The notes below the pieces were generated by a model, which searched no databases, was not told the origin of the DNA, and saw nothing but the letters and a program-made list of their open reading frames with translations. Position numbers and translations under genes: made by a program. This document shows, piece after piece, positions 38,339-47,381 of a stretch of DNA of 64,000 bases. The DNA comes from Homoserinimonas sp. OAct 916 (GTDB lineage Bacteria > Actinomycetota > Actinomycetes > Actinomycetales > Microbacteriaceae): positions 1 to 64,000 of the forward strand of contig NZ_QJHB01000003.1 in assembly GCF_003260275.1 (NCBI RefSeq). The letters run 5' to 3'. Numbering within the stretch: the first letter of the stretch is position 1; every line of letters starts with the position of its first letter.

Positions 38339-39430
38339 ATGACTCAGAAACTACCACCCGGGTGGAGAACCACCCGGATCACACGGGCGCTCGGAATCGA
38401 TCTGCCCATCGTGCTGGGGCCCTTCGGCGGTGCCTCGTCGACGGCCCTGGTGGCACGAGTCAGCAGCGCTGGCGGCCTCGGCTCGTTCGGCGCCTACAGC
38501 CTTTCGGGCCAGCGCATCGTCCAAGTGGCCGCGGAGATCCGTGCGCTGACAGACCGTCCGTTCGCCTTCAACCTGTGGGTGCCGCACGATGGCAGTGACG
38601 AATACCGGCCCACCGCCGACGAGTTCGCTCGGCACCTGGCGCCGCTCCAGCCGTACTTCTCCGAACTCGGCGTCGAGGTTCCTGAGCGTCCGGATCGATT
38701 CTTTCCCGACTTCACCGAGCAGTTCGAAGCCGTGCTCGAAGCCCGCCCCGCCGCGTTGAGCTTCGTCTACGGCGCCCCGCCGCCCACCCTCGTCGAGCGG
38801 GCGAAGGAACAGGGGATCACCCTGGTCGGAACGGCCTCCACGGTGGCCGAGGCCGTCTTTCTGGAGCGTGCGGGAATGGATGTGGTGGTGGCTTCCGGTT
38901 TCGAGGCGGCTGGCCACCGGGTGTCGTTCCTGGCGGCCGCCGAGGACTCGTTGATCGGTTCACTCGCATTGGTGCCCCAAGTGGTGGATTCCGTTCGGGT
39001 GCCTGTGGTCGCGGCTGGCGGAATAGCGAGCGGGCGGCAGTTGGCCGCCGTTCTTGTTCTGGGCGCGGACGCAGCCCAGGTCGGTACCGCGTTCCTGGCC
39101 ACCGACGAATCGGCGATCAGCGACCCGCACCGCGCGGCATTGTTCAGCGAACGTGCCACACACACCGCCCTGACTCGGGCGTTCAGCGGCCGCTTGGCGC
39201 GCGGAATCCCCAACGAGTTCAGCCAACAGGTGGCCACAGGCAGCCAGCCAGTGGCGCCGTTCCCGCTGCAGAGTTGGCTGATGGGGCGGCTCAAGCAAGC
39301 CGCCATCGCCCAGGGCAGAAGCGAGCTGATCTCGCTCTGGGCCGGACAGTCAGCGGGAATGATCCGGTTCCGAAACGCAGCCGAAGTGATCGATGACCTG
39401 GTCGCCGAGGCCGACCGCCTGTTGGGGTGA
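38339..39430 (+). CDS. Nitronate monooxygenase-like (2-nitropropane dioxygenase family) flavoprotein
   Basis: The 363-aa TIM-barrel flavoprotein starts with TRALGIDLPIVLGPFGGASS and contains GGLGSFGAYSLSG, ASGFEAAGHRVSFL (the G/S-x-E-A-G-G/H-H-like FMN loop), PVVAAGGIASGRQLAAVLVL and GADAAQVGTAFLAT. These are the nitronate monooxygenase landmarks; the family also includes FabK-like enoyl reductases. It likely oxidises alkyl nitronates such as propionate-3-nitronate. Start ATG 38339 is chosen over an upstream codon inside the preceding gene. The two genes are 56 bp apart. Confidence 0.88.
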   Translation: MTQKLPPGWRTTRITRALGIDLPIVLGPFGGASSTALVARVSSAGGLGSFGAYSLSGQRIVQVAAEIRALTDRPFAFNLWVPHDGSDEYRPTADEFARHLAPLQPYFSELGVEVPERPDRFFPDFTEQFEAVLEARPAALSFVYGAPPPTLVERAKEQGITLVGTASTVAEAVFLERAGMDVVVASGFEAAGHRVSFLAAAEDSLIGSLALVPQVVDSVRVPVVAAGGIASGRQLAAVLVLGADAAQVGTAFLATDESAISDPHRAALFSERATHTALTRAFSGRLARGIPNEFSQQVATGSQPVAPFPLQSWLMGRLKQAAIAQGRSELISLWAGQSAGMIRFRNAAEVIDDLVAEADRLLG

Positions 39431-39445
39431 ATACCGCGCTTCAGA

Positions 39446-39481
39446 GCTCAGTGCCGGGTTCAGTGCCGGGCCCAGTCAGCG
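39446..39481. repeat. 12-bp tandem repeat after the nitronate monooxygenase-like gene
   Basis: GCTCAGTGCCGG (39446-39457), GTTCAGTGCCGG (39458-39469) and a decayed GCCCAGTCAGCG (39470-39481), beginning 16 bp after the stop codon. Confidence 0.75.
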
Positions 39482-39526
39482 CCTCGGTGCGCAGCAGTGA
39501 GAACAGGAGCCGTGCGAGAATGAACC

Positions 39527-40552
39527 ATGACCTATAAGGGCGACCCAGCACGTTATGACTCGATGCAATACCGCAGGTCGGGGGCCAGCGGGCTGAAACT
39601 CCCTGCCGTCTCGCTCGGACTGTGGCAGAACTTCGGCGACACCTCCTCGTTCGACACGCAGCGGGAGATTCTGCGGCGTGCGTTCGACTCCGGTGTGACC
39701 CATTTCGACCTGGCCAACAACTACGGGCCGCCGTACGGCAGCGCCGAAACGAATTTCGGCCGCCACCTCAAAGACGACTTCCGCCCCTATCGGGACGAGA
39801 TGATCATCTCGTCGAAGGCCGGCTATGACATGTGGCCGGGCCCGTACGGAGATTTCGGATCGCGCAAGTACCTGCTCGCCAGCCTGGACCAGTCGCTCGA
39901 GCGGATGGGCCTCGACTATGTCGACATCTTCTACTCGCACCGGGCCGATCCCGACACACCCCTCGAGGAGACAATGGGGGCGTTGCACACCGCGGTGACC
40001 AGTGGCCGCGCCCTGTACGCGGGTATCTCCTCCTACTCGCCCGAACGCACCCGCGAGGCTGCGGCCATCCTGGCCGACCTGGGCACCCCCCTCACCATCC
40101 ACCAACCGTCGTATTCGATGTTCAACCGCTGGGTCGAAGGGGGACTGCTCGAAACCCTGGCCGACACGGGCAGTGGCTGCATCGTCTTCTCCCCGCTGGC
40201 CCAAGGCATGCTGACAGACCGCTACCTGAACGGCATCCCCGAAGGTTCGCGGGCGTCCCGCCCCGGGTCCCTCGCGCAGGAGTTGATCACCGACGACGCG
40301 CTCGATCGTATTCGGGCGCTCAACCAGATCGCCGCAGGCCGTGGACAGACGCTCGCGCAGCTCGCGCTCAGTTGGGCGCTGCGGCACGATCAGATCACCT
40401 CTGTACTGGTCGGTGCCAGTTCGGTGCAGCAGCTCGACGACAATATTGCGGCCACCCAGAACCTGAATTTCACCGACAGTGAATTGGCCGAGATCGACGA
40501 ATACGCAGTGGAAGCCGGAATCAACCTCTGGGAACCGTCCAGCACCGTATGA
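39527..40552 (+). CDS. Aldo/keto reductase, YghZ/glyceraldehyde-3-phosphate reductase type
   Basis: The 341-aa NADPH-dependent reductase has the AKR tetrad: Asp in HFDLANNYGPPYG with the catalytic Tyr, Lys in ISSKAGYDMWPGPYGDFGS and His in IFYSHRADPDTPLEE. NADPH-binding TSVLVGASSVQQLDDNI closes the barrel. The MWPGPYG insertion and the MQYRRSGASGLKLPAVSLGL start are characteristic of the AKR14 (YghZ) subgroup, which reduces L-glyceraldehyde 3-phosphate and methylglyoxal. It probably serves aldehyde detoxification. Confidence 0.92.
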   Translation: MTYKGDPARYDSMQYRRSGASGLKLPAVSLGLWQNFGDTSSFDTQREILRRAFDSGVTHFDLANNYGPPYGSAETNFGRHLKDDFRPYRDEMIISSKAGYDMWPGPYGDFGSRKYLLASLDQSLERMGLDYVDIFYSHRADPDTPLEETMGALHTAVTSGRALYAGISSYSPERTREAAAILADLGTPLTIHQPSYSMFNRWVEGGLLETLADTGSGCIVFSPLAQGMLTDRYLNGIPEGSRASRPGSLAQELITDDALDRIRALNQIAAGRGQTLAQLALSWALRHDQITSVLVGASSVQQLDDNIAATQNLNFTDSELAEIDEYAVEAGINLWEPSSTV

Positions 40553-40667
40553 TCTGCCCCAGGCTGCCGCGGCGGCCGAGTATTGCCGTGCTGGGCGCAC
40601 GCTGGGAAATGGAACATGCCCGGCCCCGTTGACCGAGATTGGGGGCATGCGCATTTAGGGTGGCCAT

Positions 40668-43600
40668 GTGTGGAGACTCGACAAGAAACACGCAGGAGGC
40701 GACATCCTTACCGAACGCACGGATGATGCTGACCCCGAACTGCAGACAGAAGGCGGCCTGGCGCTGCATCCTTCAGCGAGCCCTCACGCCGTGAGCACCG
40801 GCGATCCCGGGGTGCCCGCGGGAAACATCGCGGAGCCCGAATGGCAGCGGTGGCGCGAGGAACTCCAGTCGCTGGGCGGCCGTTCGCCGCTGCTGCACTT
40901 CTCCGACGCACCGCGCACCCGCATCGAACTCAGCACCACGCACCCGGGGGGACTGCCACAGTTCATCACCGGCCATTCGGTGCTGCTGTCGAACCTGATC
41001 CGTGATGATCTCGCGCTCAGGAACGCTCGGGTCGCTGCCAGCGCCATCACGGCCAAAGGTGTCGAACTGCGCACCGTTCGTGGGATCGAAGCAGTGCACC
41101 TCGCGATCGGTCTGGCCCACTGGCGACACGAGGGTGAAGAGTTCACGGCACCGGTACTGCTCCGCCCGCTCGCGATCAGGCGCTACGGTCGTGACTTCGA
41201 ACTCAAACTCAAGGGCCAGCCGTTCCTCAACCCAGAACTCGCGCGGGCGCTGAGCGAACAGTTCCAGATCACTCTCGACGCCAACGCCTTCGTCGCCCTC
41301 GCTCTGACGAACGGAGAATTCAAACCGCAGCCGGTGATCGACCGCCTGCGCGGACTGACCTCCCACTTGCAGTGGTTCAACGTCGAGCCCCGGTTGGTGG
41401 TCTCCAGTTTTGCCTCGGTGAGCGCCGACCTGTTGGCCGATGCGCGGGACCTCGACCATCCGATTCTCGACGCTGTCGCCGGAAACCCGACCGCGCGGCA
41501 GGTTGTGGCCTCCGCCGGACTGAACGCAACAGTGACCGGGCAGGACGAGCGTTCTCCGTCGCTGGACACGCTGCTGCTCGACGCAGACACCGAGCAGGAA
41601 CAAGCGATCGCCCACATCGCAGCCGGCTCCTCGCTGGTCGTGAAGACGCTGCCCGGAACGGGTGGAACCCAGACGATCGTCAATGCGATCGGTGCCCTGG
41701 TCTCGCAACATAAGCGCGTATTGGTGGTCAGCCCGCGCAAGTCCAGCCTCGACGGTATCCGCCATCGGTTGGCGCAGGCGCAACTCACGGGAATGGCCGT
41801 GTCGGTCAAAACGCTCCGGCGTGACCTGATCCACTCGATCGCGCGCAACGAGAAGGCTACCGAGCCCGCGATCTCCGAGGTGGACGACGCCCTGGTACGC
41901 CTGCGCAAGGTGCTGCTCGATTACCGCGGGGCGCTGCAACGCACAGATCGGGTTCTGGGAGTCTCCGTGCTCCAGGCGTTGGACCAACTGACGCGGTTGG
42001 CCCAGTTGCCGGTCGCCCCCACCACCAGGGCACGGCTCGACCGGCAATCGATCCAGGCGCTCGCCCGTGGGCGCGAGGAGATTGCGGCACTGTTGGTGAA
42101 GGCCGCTGCGTTGGGGGAGTTCCGTTACGGTCCCGACGATTCGCCCTGGTACGGTGCCTCATTCTCGACCACCGAGGAAGCCACCGAGGCCCACGAACTC
42201 GCCAAGCGGCTCAATGAGATCCAGCTGCCTCGACTCCTGGCCCGGGCCTACGACGTGATCGGGCAGACCCGGATGCGCCCCTTCGAGTCGATCGCCGAAC
42301 TCGGCATCTACCTGCGCCTGCTCATGGACATTCGAGAGACACTGGATCGCTTCAGGCCGGCAGTGTTCGACCGTCCGCTGACCGAGTTGATCGCCGCCAC
42401 TTCCTCGAAGCGGGAATCTCCCCAGATGTCGGGGGCGAATCGACGGCGCCTGCGCAAACTGTCCAGGGAATACCTGCGGCCGGGGGTGCATGTCACCGAT
42501 ATGAACGCGAGCCTGAGGAAGATCCAGCAGCAGCGCACGCTGTGGCAGCGGTATGTCGCCGCCGGCACCACGCCGCAGTTGCCGACCGGCATCGCTGACG
42601 TGCAGGTCGCCTACCAGCGGGTTTCGGGAGACCTGGCTCAGCTCGATACCCCACTGGGCACTCTCGGAACCGCGTCTGAACTTGCGGGCCTGCCCATCGG
42701 CGAACTCGTGAACAAGATCGCTGGGCTCTCCGCAGAGTCTGAGGTGCTCGCGAACCTTCAGGAGCGCACCGCGATTCTCAGTCGACTGCATGCGCTCAAC
42801 CTCGAGCCATTGCTCGAAGACCTCGCCCACCGCCACGTCGCCGAGGAGAACGTTGCCGACGAGTTGGAGAACGCCTGGTGGCAGTCGGTCCTCGAATCGA
42901 TGCTCGCCGACGAACGTGCCCTGTTGAACGCGAACACCAAGGTCGTCGATCGCCTGGAGGCAGACTTCCGGCTGGTCGACGAGGCCCATGCCAAGGCGAA
43001 CGGCCCACTGCTGGCATGGAAGCTCTCCGAGACCTGGAAGATCGCGATGGTCGACTTCCCGCAGGAGACCGAACGCATCCGCGCACTTCTCAAGTCGGGA
43101 GCAACCACCCCAGCGAGTCTGGAGGGCCAGGCGCCCAACCTGGCGCGTATCCTTGCCCCGGTCTGGCTGGCCTCACCCTATGAGACACACACGATTCCGA
43201 CCGGTGCTAACTTCGATGCCGTCTTCCTTGTCGACGCCGGTGCCACCACGTTTGCTGAGAACATCGGCGCCATCCGGCGTGCCCGCCAGGTGGTGGCGTT
43301 CGGAGACCTCGTCACGCAGACGCCGTCGGCATTCAACATTGGCGTGGTCGAGGGCCAGGACGGCCAGCCGGAGGCCGACGTGGACGAGATCCACGCCGAT
43401 TCCGCGCTCTCGCGGCTGGGTGCACTGCTGCCGTCGCTCACACTCACCCGCAGCTACCGCGCGGGAGGTGAAGACCTGGCCGAATTGGTGAACCGTCGCT
43501 TTTACGGTGGCCGCATCGAGTCACTGCCGTGGGCGGGGACCTATCTCGGGCACGACAGCCTCAAGCTGCACCACGTGGCCGACGGTCGGGGTATGCCCGA

Positions 43601-44447
43601 CCCGGAAACCGGAACCGTCGAGAGCGTCGACGCCGAAGTGGCCCGGGTGGTCGAGTTGGTGCTCGACCACGCCACCAATCGGCCCAAGGAATCTCTGATG
43701 GTCATCACCGCGAGTGCTCGCCATGCGGTGCGCGTGCACCAGGCAGTACTCGCTGCGTTCTCCCGTCGTACTGAGCTGAGCGAATTCATCCTGTCCGACC
43801 GTGCCGAATCGTTCACTGTTGCCACGTTGCAGGAGTCTGTCGGGCAGAGCCGGGACCGAGTGATCTTCTCGATCGGTTACGGTCGCACCCCACATGGGCG
43901 GTTGCTCAGCGACTTCGGGGCGCTGGCCGAGCCGGGCGGGGAGAGGTTGCTCGCCGTCGGAATGACCTGTGCTCGCCGTTCGATGGCCATCGTCTCCTGT
44001 TTCACCCCTGAGGACATTGACGTGTCGCGGATGAGGCACGGTATCGCAGCACTTGCCCGTGTGCTTGCCGAGACGGCAGCACTCGATACCGCAGATCAGC
44101 CCGAATCAGAGGCCGAACCGCTTTTGGTCGACCTGGTGGCGCGCCTTTCCCGAATGGGAATCACAGCCAAGCTCGGGCACCGCGGAAAGCTCTCGTTGGT
44201 GGCCACGCACGCCGGTCGCGCGGTGGTGGTCGAGACCGACACGGTGGTTGGCGCCCGTAGCCTGCGCGAGTCCCTGCGGCTGCGACCAGTGGTGTTGCGG
44301 CGACTGGGCTGGCACTATTTGAGGGTGCACAACTTCGAACTCTTCGCCGATCCGCAAGCCGTGGCGTCTCGGATCGCCGCCCTGATCGGTGTGCGCGACG
44401 TCTCGACAGCCACGGGGCCGATCCCGGTTCAGCCGGACGGCCAATAG
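40668..44447 (+). CDS. DUF4011/SF1-helicase-like protein with degenerate ATPase motifs
   Basis: This 1259-aa protein has an N-terminal DUF4011-like domain (about 60-240: HLAIGLAHWRHEGEE, APVLLRPLAIRRYG), a split DNA2/UvrD-like helicase core and a C-terminal region (about 1150-1240) resembling REase_MTES_1575. Motif I reads LPGTGGTQ with Gly333 instead of the essential Lys, and motif II reads FLVDAGAT with Asp856-Ala857 instead of DE. Motif IV-like TRSYRAGGEDLAELV, V-like VATLQESVGQSRDRVIFSIG and VI-like GMTCARRSM remain. TAGGGT at 40656 and GTG 40668 suggest a leaderless start. Likely a non-hydrolysing scaffold or DNA-binding protein (inference). A 78-aa gene follows 19 bp later. Confidence 0.8.
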   Translation: MWRLDKKHAGGDILTERTDDADPELQTEGGLALHPSASPHAVSTGDPGVPAGNIAEPEWQRWREELQSLGGRSPLLHFSDAPRTRIELSTTHPGGLPQFITGHSVLLSNLIRDDLALRNARVAASAITAKGVELRTVRGIEAVHLAIGLAHWRHEGEEFTAPVLLRPLAIRRYGRDFELKLKGQPFLNPELARALSEQFQITLDANAFVALALTNGEFKPQPVIDRLRGLTSHLQWFNVEPRLVVSSFASVSADLLADARDLDHPILDAVAGNPTARQVVASAGLNATVTGQDERSPSLDTLLLDADTEQEQAIAHIAAGSSLVVKTLPGTGGTQTIVNAIGALVSQHKRVLVVSPRKSSLDGIRHRLAQAQLTGMAVSVKTLRRDLIHSIARNEKATEPAISEVDDALVRLRKVLLDYRGALQRTDRVLGVSVLQALDQLTRLAQLPVAPTTRARLDRQSIQALARGREEIAALLVKAAALGEFRYGPDDSPWYGASFSTTEEATEAHELAKRLNEIQLPRLLARAYDVIGQTRMRPFESIAELGIYLRLLMDIRETLDRFRPAVFDRPLTELIAATSSKRESPQMSGANRRRLRKLSREYLRPGVHVTDMNASLRKIQQQRTLWQRYVAAGTTPQLPTGIADVQVAYQRVSGDLAQLDTPLGTLGTASELAGLPIGELVNKIAGLSAESEVLANLQERTAILSRLHALNLEPLLEDLAHRHVAEENVADELENAWWQSVLESMLADERALLNANTKVVDRLEADFRLVDEAHAKANGPLLAWKLSETWKIAMVDFPQETERIRALLKSGATTPASLEGQAPNLARILAPVWLASPYETHTIPTGANFDAVFLVDAGATTFAENIGAIRRARQVVAFGDLVTQTPSAFNIGVVEGQDGQPEADVDEIHADSALSRLGALLPSLTLTRSYRAGGEDLAELVNRRFYGGRIESLPWAGTYLGHDSLKLHHVADGRGMPDPETGTVESVDAEVARVVELVLDHATNRPKESLMVITASARHAVRVHQAVLAAFSRRTELSEFILSDRAESFTVATLQESVGQSRDRVIFSIGYGRTPHGRLLSDFGALAEPGGERLLAVGMTCARRSMAIVSCFTPEDIDVSRMRHGIAALARVLAETAALDTADQPESEAEPLLVDLVARLSRMGITAKLGHRGKLSLVATHAGRAVVVETDTVVGARSLRESLRLRPVVLRRLGWHYLRVHNFELFADPQAVASRIAALIGVRDVSTATGPIPVQPDGQ

Positions 44448-44466
44448 CAGCGACAGAGAACTGGTC

Positions 44467-44703
44467 ATGACTGAGTCTGAGCCCGCCGGTGAGGCGGTAA
44501 GCGAGCCTCGCATCCAGAGGGTTCCGGGCACGAGCAGACGTGTGCGCTATTCTGCCGATTCGATCGAGGCTGTGGCGCAGAATGTGTCACTTAACACACA
44601 GCCGCCCGAACCGTCAGCAGACAGCACGAACCAGGCGTGGCACGACCCTGACGACAACAATGACGACCGCCTGAGGCGCGACAAGCCTCCGCACTGGAGT
44701 TGA
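44467..44703 (+). CDS. Small acidic protein of unknown function
   Basis: The 78-aa hydrophilic protein (MTESEPAGEAVSEPR start, RLRRDKPPHWS end) lies 19 bp after the DUF4011-like gene and probably shares its transcript. The RRDKPPHW ending looks like a conserved motif of short actinobacterial proteins, but no family name is known to me. It is predicted largely disordered, with no membrane segment or signal peptide. Confidence 0.65.
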   Translation: MTESEPAGEAVSEPRIQRVPGTSRRVRYSADSIEAVAQNVSLNTQPPEPSADSTNQAWHDPDDNNDDRLRRDKPPHWS

Positions 44704-44715
44704 GCGGAAATTCGG

Positions 44716-45123
44716 TCAGGGAGTGTGTTTGCCGTCGCTCGTTATCGCCGGCGTTGCCAGCAGATCGCGAATGTCGGCCAGAAGTTCCAGCTCGGTCGCC
44801 TCCGCGGGAGTTGCTTCCTTCTCCTTGGCGAACTTCGTCATGAAATGGTTCAGCGGCACGACGAACAGGAAATAAACGGCCGCGGCGATGATGACGAAGT
44901 TGATCACAGCACCGAGGAAGGCCCCGAACAGGATCTGGCTGTTTCCGATGGTCACGACCATCGCCTTGTCTAAGCTGTCTGCTTTGAAGATGGAACTGAT
45001 CAGCGGGTTGATCACGTTGTCGACCAACGCGGCCACGACCGCAGCGAAGGCTACACCAATGACGAACGCCACCGCGAGGTCCACGACATTTCCGCGCAGT
45101 AAGAACTCTTTGAAGCCTTTCAC
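44716..45123 (-). CDS. mscL: Large-conductance mechanosensitive channel
   Basis: The 135-aa MscL begins MKGFKEFLLRGNVVDLAVAF (N-terminal amphipathic helix and TM1, with the glycine/alanine packing face), a periplasmic loop (about 45-70), TM2 (FGAFLGAVINFVIIAAAVYF) and a C-terminal helix bundle. It opens under extreme turgor to release solutes. Convergent with the 78-aa gene and downstream of FmdB on the same strand. Confidence 0.96.
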   Translation of the reverse strand: MKGFKEFLLRGNVVDLAVAFVIGVAFAAVVAALVDNVINPLISSIFKADSLDKAMVVTIGNSQILFGAFLGAVINFVIIAAAVYFLFVVPLNHFMTKFAKEKEATPAEATELELLADIRDLLATPAITSDGKHTP

Positions 45124-45210
45124 GGGGTTCTCCTTTGTGAAGGTGAGAGAAATTGAACAGTTTCCTGATTTTAGCTGATGCAGCCCCGTTTTGCGGCGTG
45201 TGGACGTCGC

Positions 45211-45609
45211 TTATTTCTGGGCGTTCGAGGTCGAACTCGTCGCGGAGCGCCCGGCCTTCGAGCCGGATCCTGAATCCTTGCTGCCGGACCCACTGCTGCC
45301 GGATCCGCTGCCGCCGGGGTTCGCCGACGGCTTTGGTATCTTCGACTGGCCGGACGAGTCCTTACCGGTCGAGCTCTCTTTTCCGCTTGGCTTCTCAGAA
45401 CTCTTGTGTACCGGCAGTTTGCCCGATGGCTGGTCGCGAGAGTCGGTGCGGTAGAAACCAGACCCGACGAAGGCTACCCCGACGGGGCTGAAGACCTTGC
45501 GCAGCACTCCGCCACAGGCGGGGCAGACCGTGAGCGACTCATCGGCGAAAGATTGTTGGATATCAAACTCATGGGCGCAGTCTGTGCACAGGTATGAGTA
45601 AGTGGGCAC
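45211..45609 (-). CDS. FmdB-family zinc-ribbon protein
   Basis: The 132-aa protein has an N-terminal FmdB/CxxC_CXXC_SSSS zinc ribbon (MPTYSYLCTDCAHEFDIQQS, then TVCPACGGVLRKVFSPVGVA) with the two Cys pairs, followed by a long Ser/Gly/Lys-rich low-complexity tail ending TSSTSNAQK. FmdB proteins are putative regulators; function unproven. The tail sequence SSGSGSKDSGSGSK is coded by short internal repeats. It is upstream of mscL with an 87-bp gap, a frequent actinobacterial pairing. Confidence 0.88.
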   Translation of the reverse strand: MPTYSYLCTDCAHEFDIQQSFADESLTVCPACGGVLRKVFSPVGVAFVGSGFYRTDSRDQPSGKLPVHKSSEKPSGKESSTGKDSSGQSKIPKPSANPGGSGSGSSGSGSKDSGSGSKAGRSATSSTSNAQK

Positions 45610-45632
45610 GTGTGGTTCCTTACAGTCGATGT

Positions 45633-45736
45633 GGCCAGTCGATGCGGCCAGTCAGTGTGGTCAGTCAGTGTGGTCAGCCTGTGTGGCCAGTCAGTGTAGC
45701 CAGTCAGTGTGGCCAGCCTGTGTGGCCAGCCAATGC
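45633..45736. repeat. 13-bp tandem array between 5-FTHF cyclo-ligase and fmdB
   Basis: Eight 13-bp units with consensus GGCCAGTCAGTGT: 45633-45645, 45646-45658, 45659-45671, 45672-45684, 45685-45697, 45698-45710, 45711-45723 and 45724-45736, each with 0-4 changes. It is downstream of the cyclo-ligase gene and just upstream of the FmdB gene, so it may lie in the fmdB 5' region. Confidence 0.9.
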
Positions 45737-45783
45737 GGTGACGCAAAGCGGCCTACCGGTCATTCACCAGAATACCGGCTCGC

Positions 45784-46362
45784 TCAGAACGGGATGACCC
45801 CGCCCGGTGTGACGACGCCGTCGACCGGTTGGTCGTGCAACTCCCTCGGCACACTGTCGACCAGCTCGTGGTCAAAGATCACCGCGAACACGGGCGGCCT
45901 GCGATCCATCGAACCGAGTGTCTTGTCGAAATAGCCTCGCCCCCATCCCATCCGCAGGCCATCACGCCCCACCGACGCGGCCGGCACGATGATCAGGTCG
46001 ACGTCATTGATCGCTATCGGGCCCAGCAGGTCTCCCCGGGGTTCTGGGGTGCCGAAGAGCCCATCGGTCTCGGCCCCGGGGCCACCGACCGTCCAATCCA
46101 ACAAGCCGTCCTCCCTGGAGATCGGGAACAGGACGCGGATGTCATGATCCTGCGCCCAGTTGAGGAACGGCCGGGTGTTGGGCTCATTCGGAGTGGGCAG
46201 GTAGCAGGAGATCGACCGGGCGTTCAGACCGCTCACGAGTTCGATCAAGTGGCCGGTGAGCCCGTCGGTCGCAACGTCCTTCTCCAGTGCGGTCATGTTT
46301 CTCCGACGCTCGCGCAACTCGGCGCGCAGGGCCCGTTTTTGATGACTCGGGTCGCTGTTCAT
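45784..46362 (-). CDS. 5-formyltetrahydrofolate cyclo-ligase
   Basis: The 192-aa enzyme converts 5-formyl-THF to 5,10-methenyl-THF with ATP. It contains KRALRAELRERRRNM (N-terminal basic helix), the ISCYLPTPNEPNTRPF strand region and the C-terminal GRDGLRMGWGRGYFDKTL, the glycine-rich ATP/folate loop. Start ATG 46362 has TAGAGT 7 nt upstream (leaderless). It is divergent from galU, an arrangement widely conserved in actinobacteria, where the next genes are GNAT and SepX. Confidence 0.93.
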   Translation of the reverse strand: MNSDPSHQKRALRAELRERRRNMTALEKDVATDGLTGHLIELVSGLNARSISCYLPTPNEPNTRPFLNWAQDHDIRVLFPISREDGLLDWTVGGPGAETDGLFGTPEPRGDLLGPIAINDVDLIIVPAASVGRDGLRMGWGRGYFDKTLGSMDRRPPVFAVIFDHELVDSVPRELHDQPVDGVVTPGGVIPF

Positions 46363-46369
46363 GCAACAC

Positions 46370-46455
46370 ACTCTAGTTGAACGGGTCTGACGAGACCGAG
46401 CGGGCACGGCTCGGGCGATGACAGCGACACCGATTGCCCGATACGCTCAGAAGCA
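46370..46455. promoter_or_regulatory. Divergent leaderless promoters for the cyclo-ligase gene and galU
   Basis: Leftward: TAGAGT (complement of 46370-46375), 7 nt, ATG 46362. Rightward: TACGCT (46442-46447), 7 nt, ATG 46455. Neither start has a Shine-Dalgarno. Confidence 0.5.
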
Positions 46456-47348
46456 TGCAGAAGAAAATCACCAAGGCAGTCATCCCCGCAGCGGGCCTCG
46501 GCACTCGTTTTCTCCCGGCCACAAAGGCGCTCCCGAAGGAGATGCTGCCCGTCGTCGACAAACCGGCCATCCAATACGTTGTCGAAGAGGCGGTCGAGGC
46601 CGGGCTCGAAGACGTGCTGATGATCGTCGGCCGTGGCAAAGACGCCCTGACCAACCATTTCGACCGAGTGCTCGAACTCGAGGACACCCTTGAGCGCAAG
46701 GGGGATCTCGCGCGGCTGAAGCGAGTGAATGCGTCCAGCGACCTCGCCGATGTGCACTTCGTGCGTCAGGGCGATCCGAAGGGCTTGGGGCATGCGGTGC
46801 TGCGCGCGAAGAATCACGTCGGTGACCAACCATTCGCTGTGCTGCTCGGAGACGACCTGATCGACGAACGTGACCCTCTCCTGAGTCTGATGTTGGACGA
46901 GCAGGTAGCCCGACAGGCGACGATCATCGCTCTGATGGAAGTTCCGCCCGAGAGCATTCATATGTACGGGGCGGCCGCGGTGGAGGCGACCGACAATCCC
47001 GATGTGGTGCGTGTCACCGGTCTGGTCGAGAAGCCGGATGCTGCTGATGCGCCGTCCAACCTGGCACTGATCGGACGCTACGTGTTGCGTCCCGAGGTCT
47101 TCGCGGTGCTGGAGAAGACCCCTCCCGGTAAGGGTGGCGAGATCCAGCTGACCGATGCGCTCCAGGTGCTCGCGGCCGATCCGAGCATTGCCGGCGGCGT
47201 CTACGGAGTCGTTTTTCGGGGCCGACGCTACGACACCGGTGATCGCGCCGACTACATCAAGGCGATCGTGCAGCTGGCGGTCGAGCGGGAAGACCTTGGG
47301 TTGGAACTGCGCCCGTGGTTGAAGGACTTCGTCCACACGCTTGAGTGA
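46455..47348 (+). CDS. galU: UTP-glucose-1-phosphate uridylyltransferase
   Basis: The 297-aa enzyme makes UDP-glucose from glucose-1-phosphate and UTP for cell-wall glycans. It carries the nucleotidyl-transferase signature AAGLGTRFLPATKALPKEML, VVDKPAIQYVVEEAVEAG, LLGDDLIDE, GLVEKPDAADAPSN and GRYDTGDR-like RGRRYDTGDRADY. Length is normal. It heads a rightward run with the GNAT gene (33 bp downstream); the moeA gene found between them in mycobacteria is missing here. Confidence 0.95.
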   Translation: MQKKITKAVIPAAGLGTRFLPATKALPKEMLPVVDKPAIQYVVEEAVEAGLEDVLMIVGRGKDALTNHFDRVLELEDTLERKGDLARLKRVNASSDLADVHFVRQGDPKGLGHAVLRAKNHVGDQPFAVLLGDDLIDERDPLLSLMLDEQVARQATIIALMEVPPESIHMYGAAAVEATDNPDVVRVTGLVEKPDAADAPSNLALIGRYVLRPEVFAVLEKTPPGKGGEIQLTDALQVLAADPSIAGGVYGVVFRGRRYDTGDRADYIKAIVQLAVEREDLGLELRPWLKDFVHTLE

Positions 47349-47381
47349 TCGACGAGGCAGATTCGAGGCGGGTGGCTTTTC

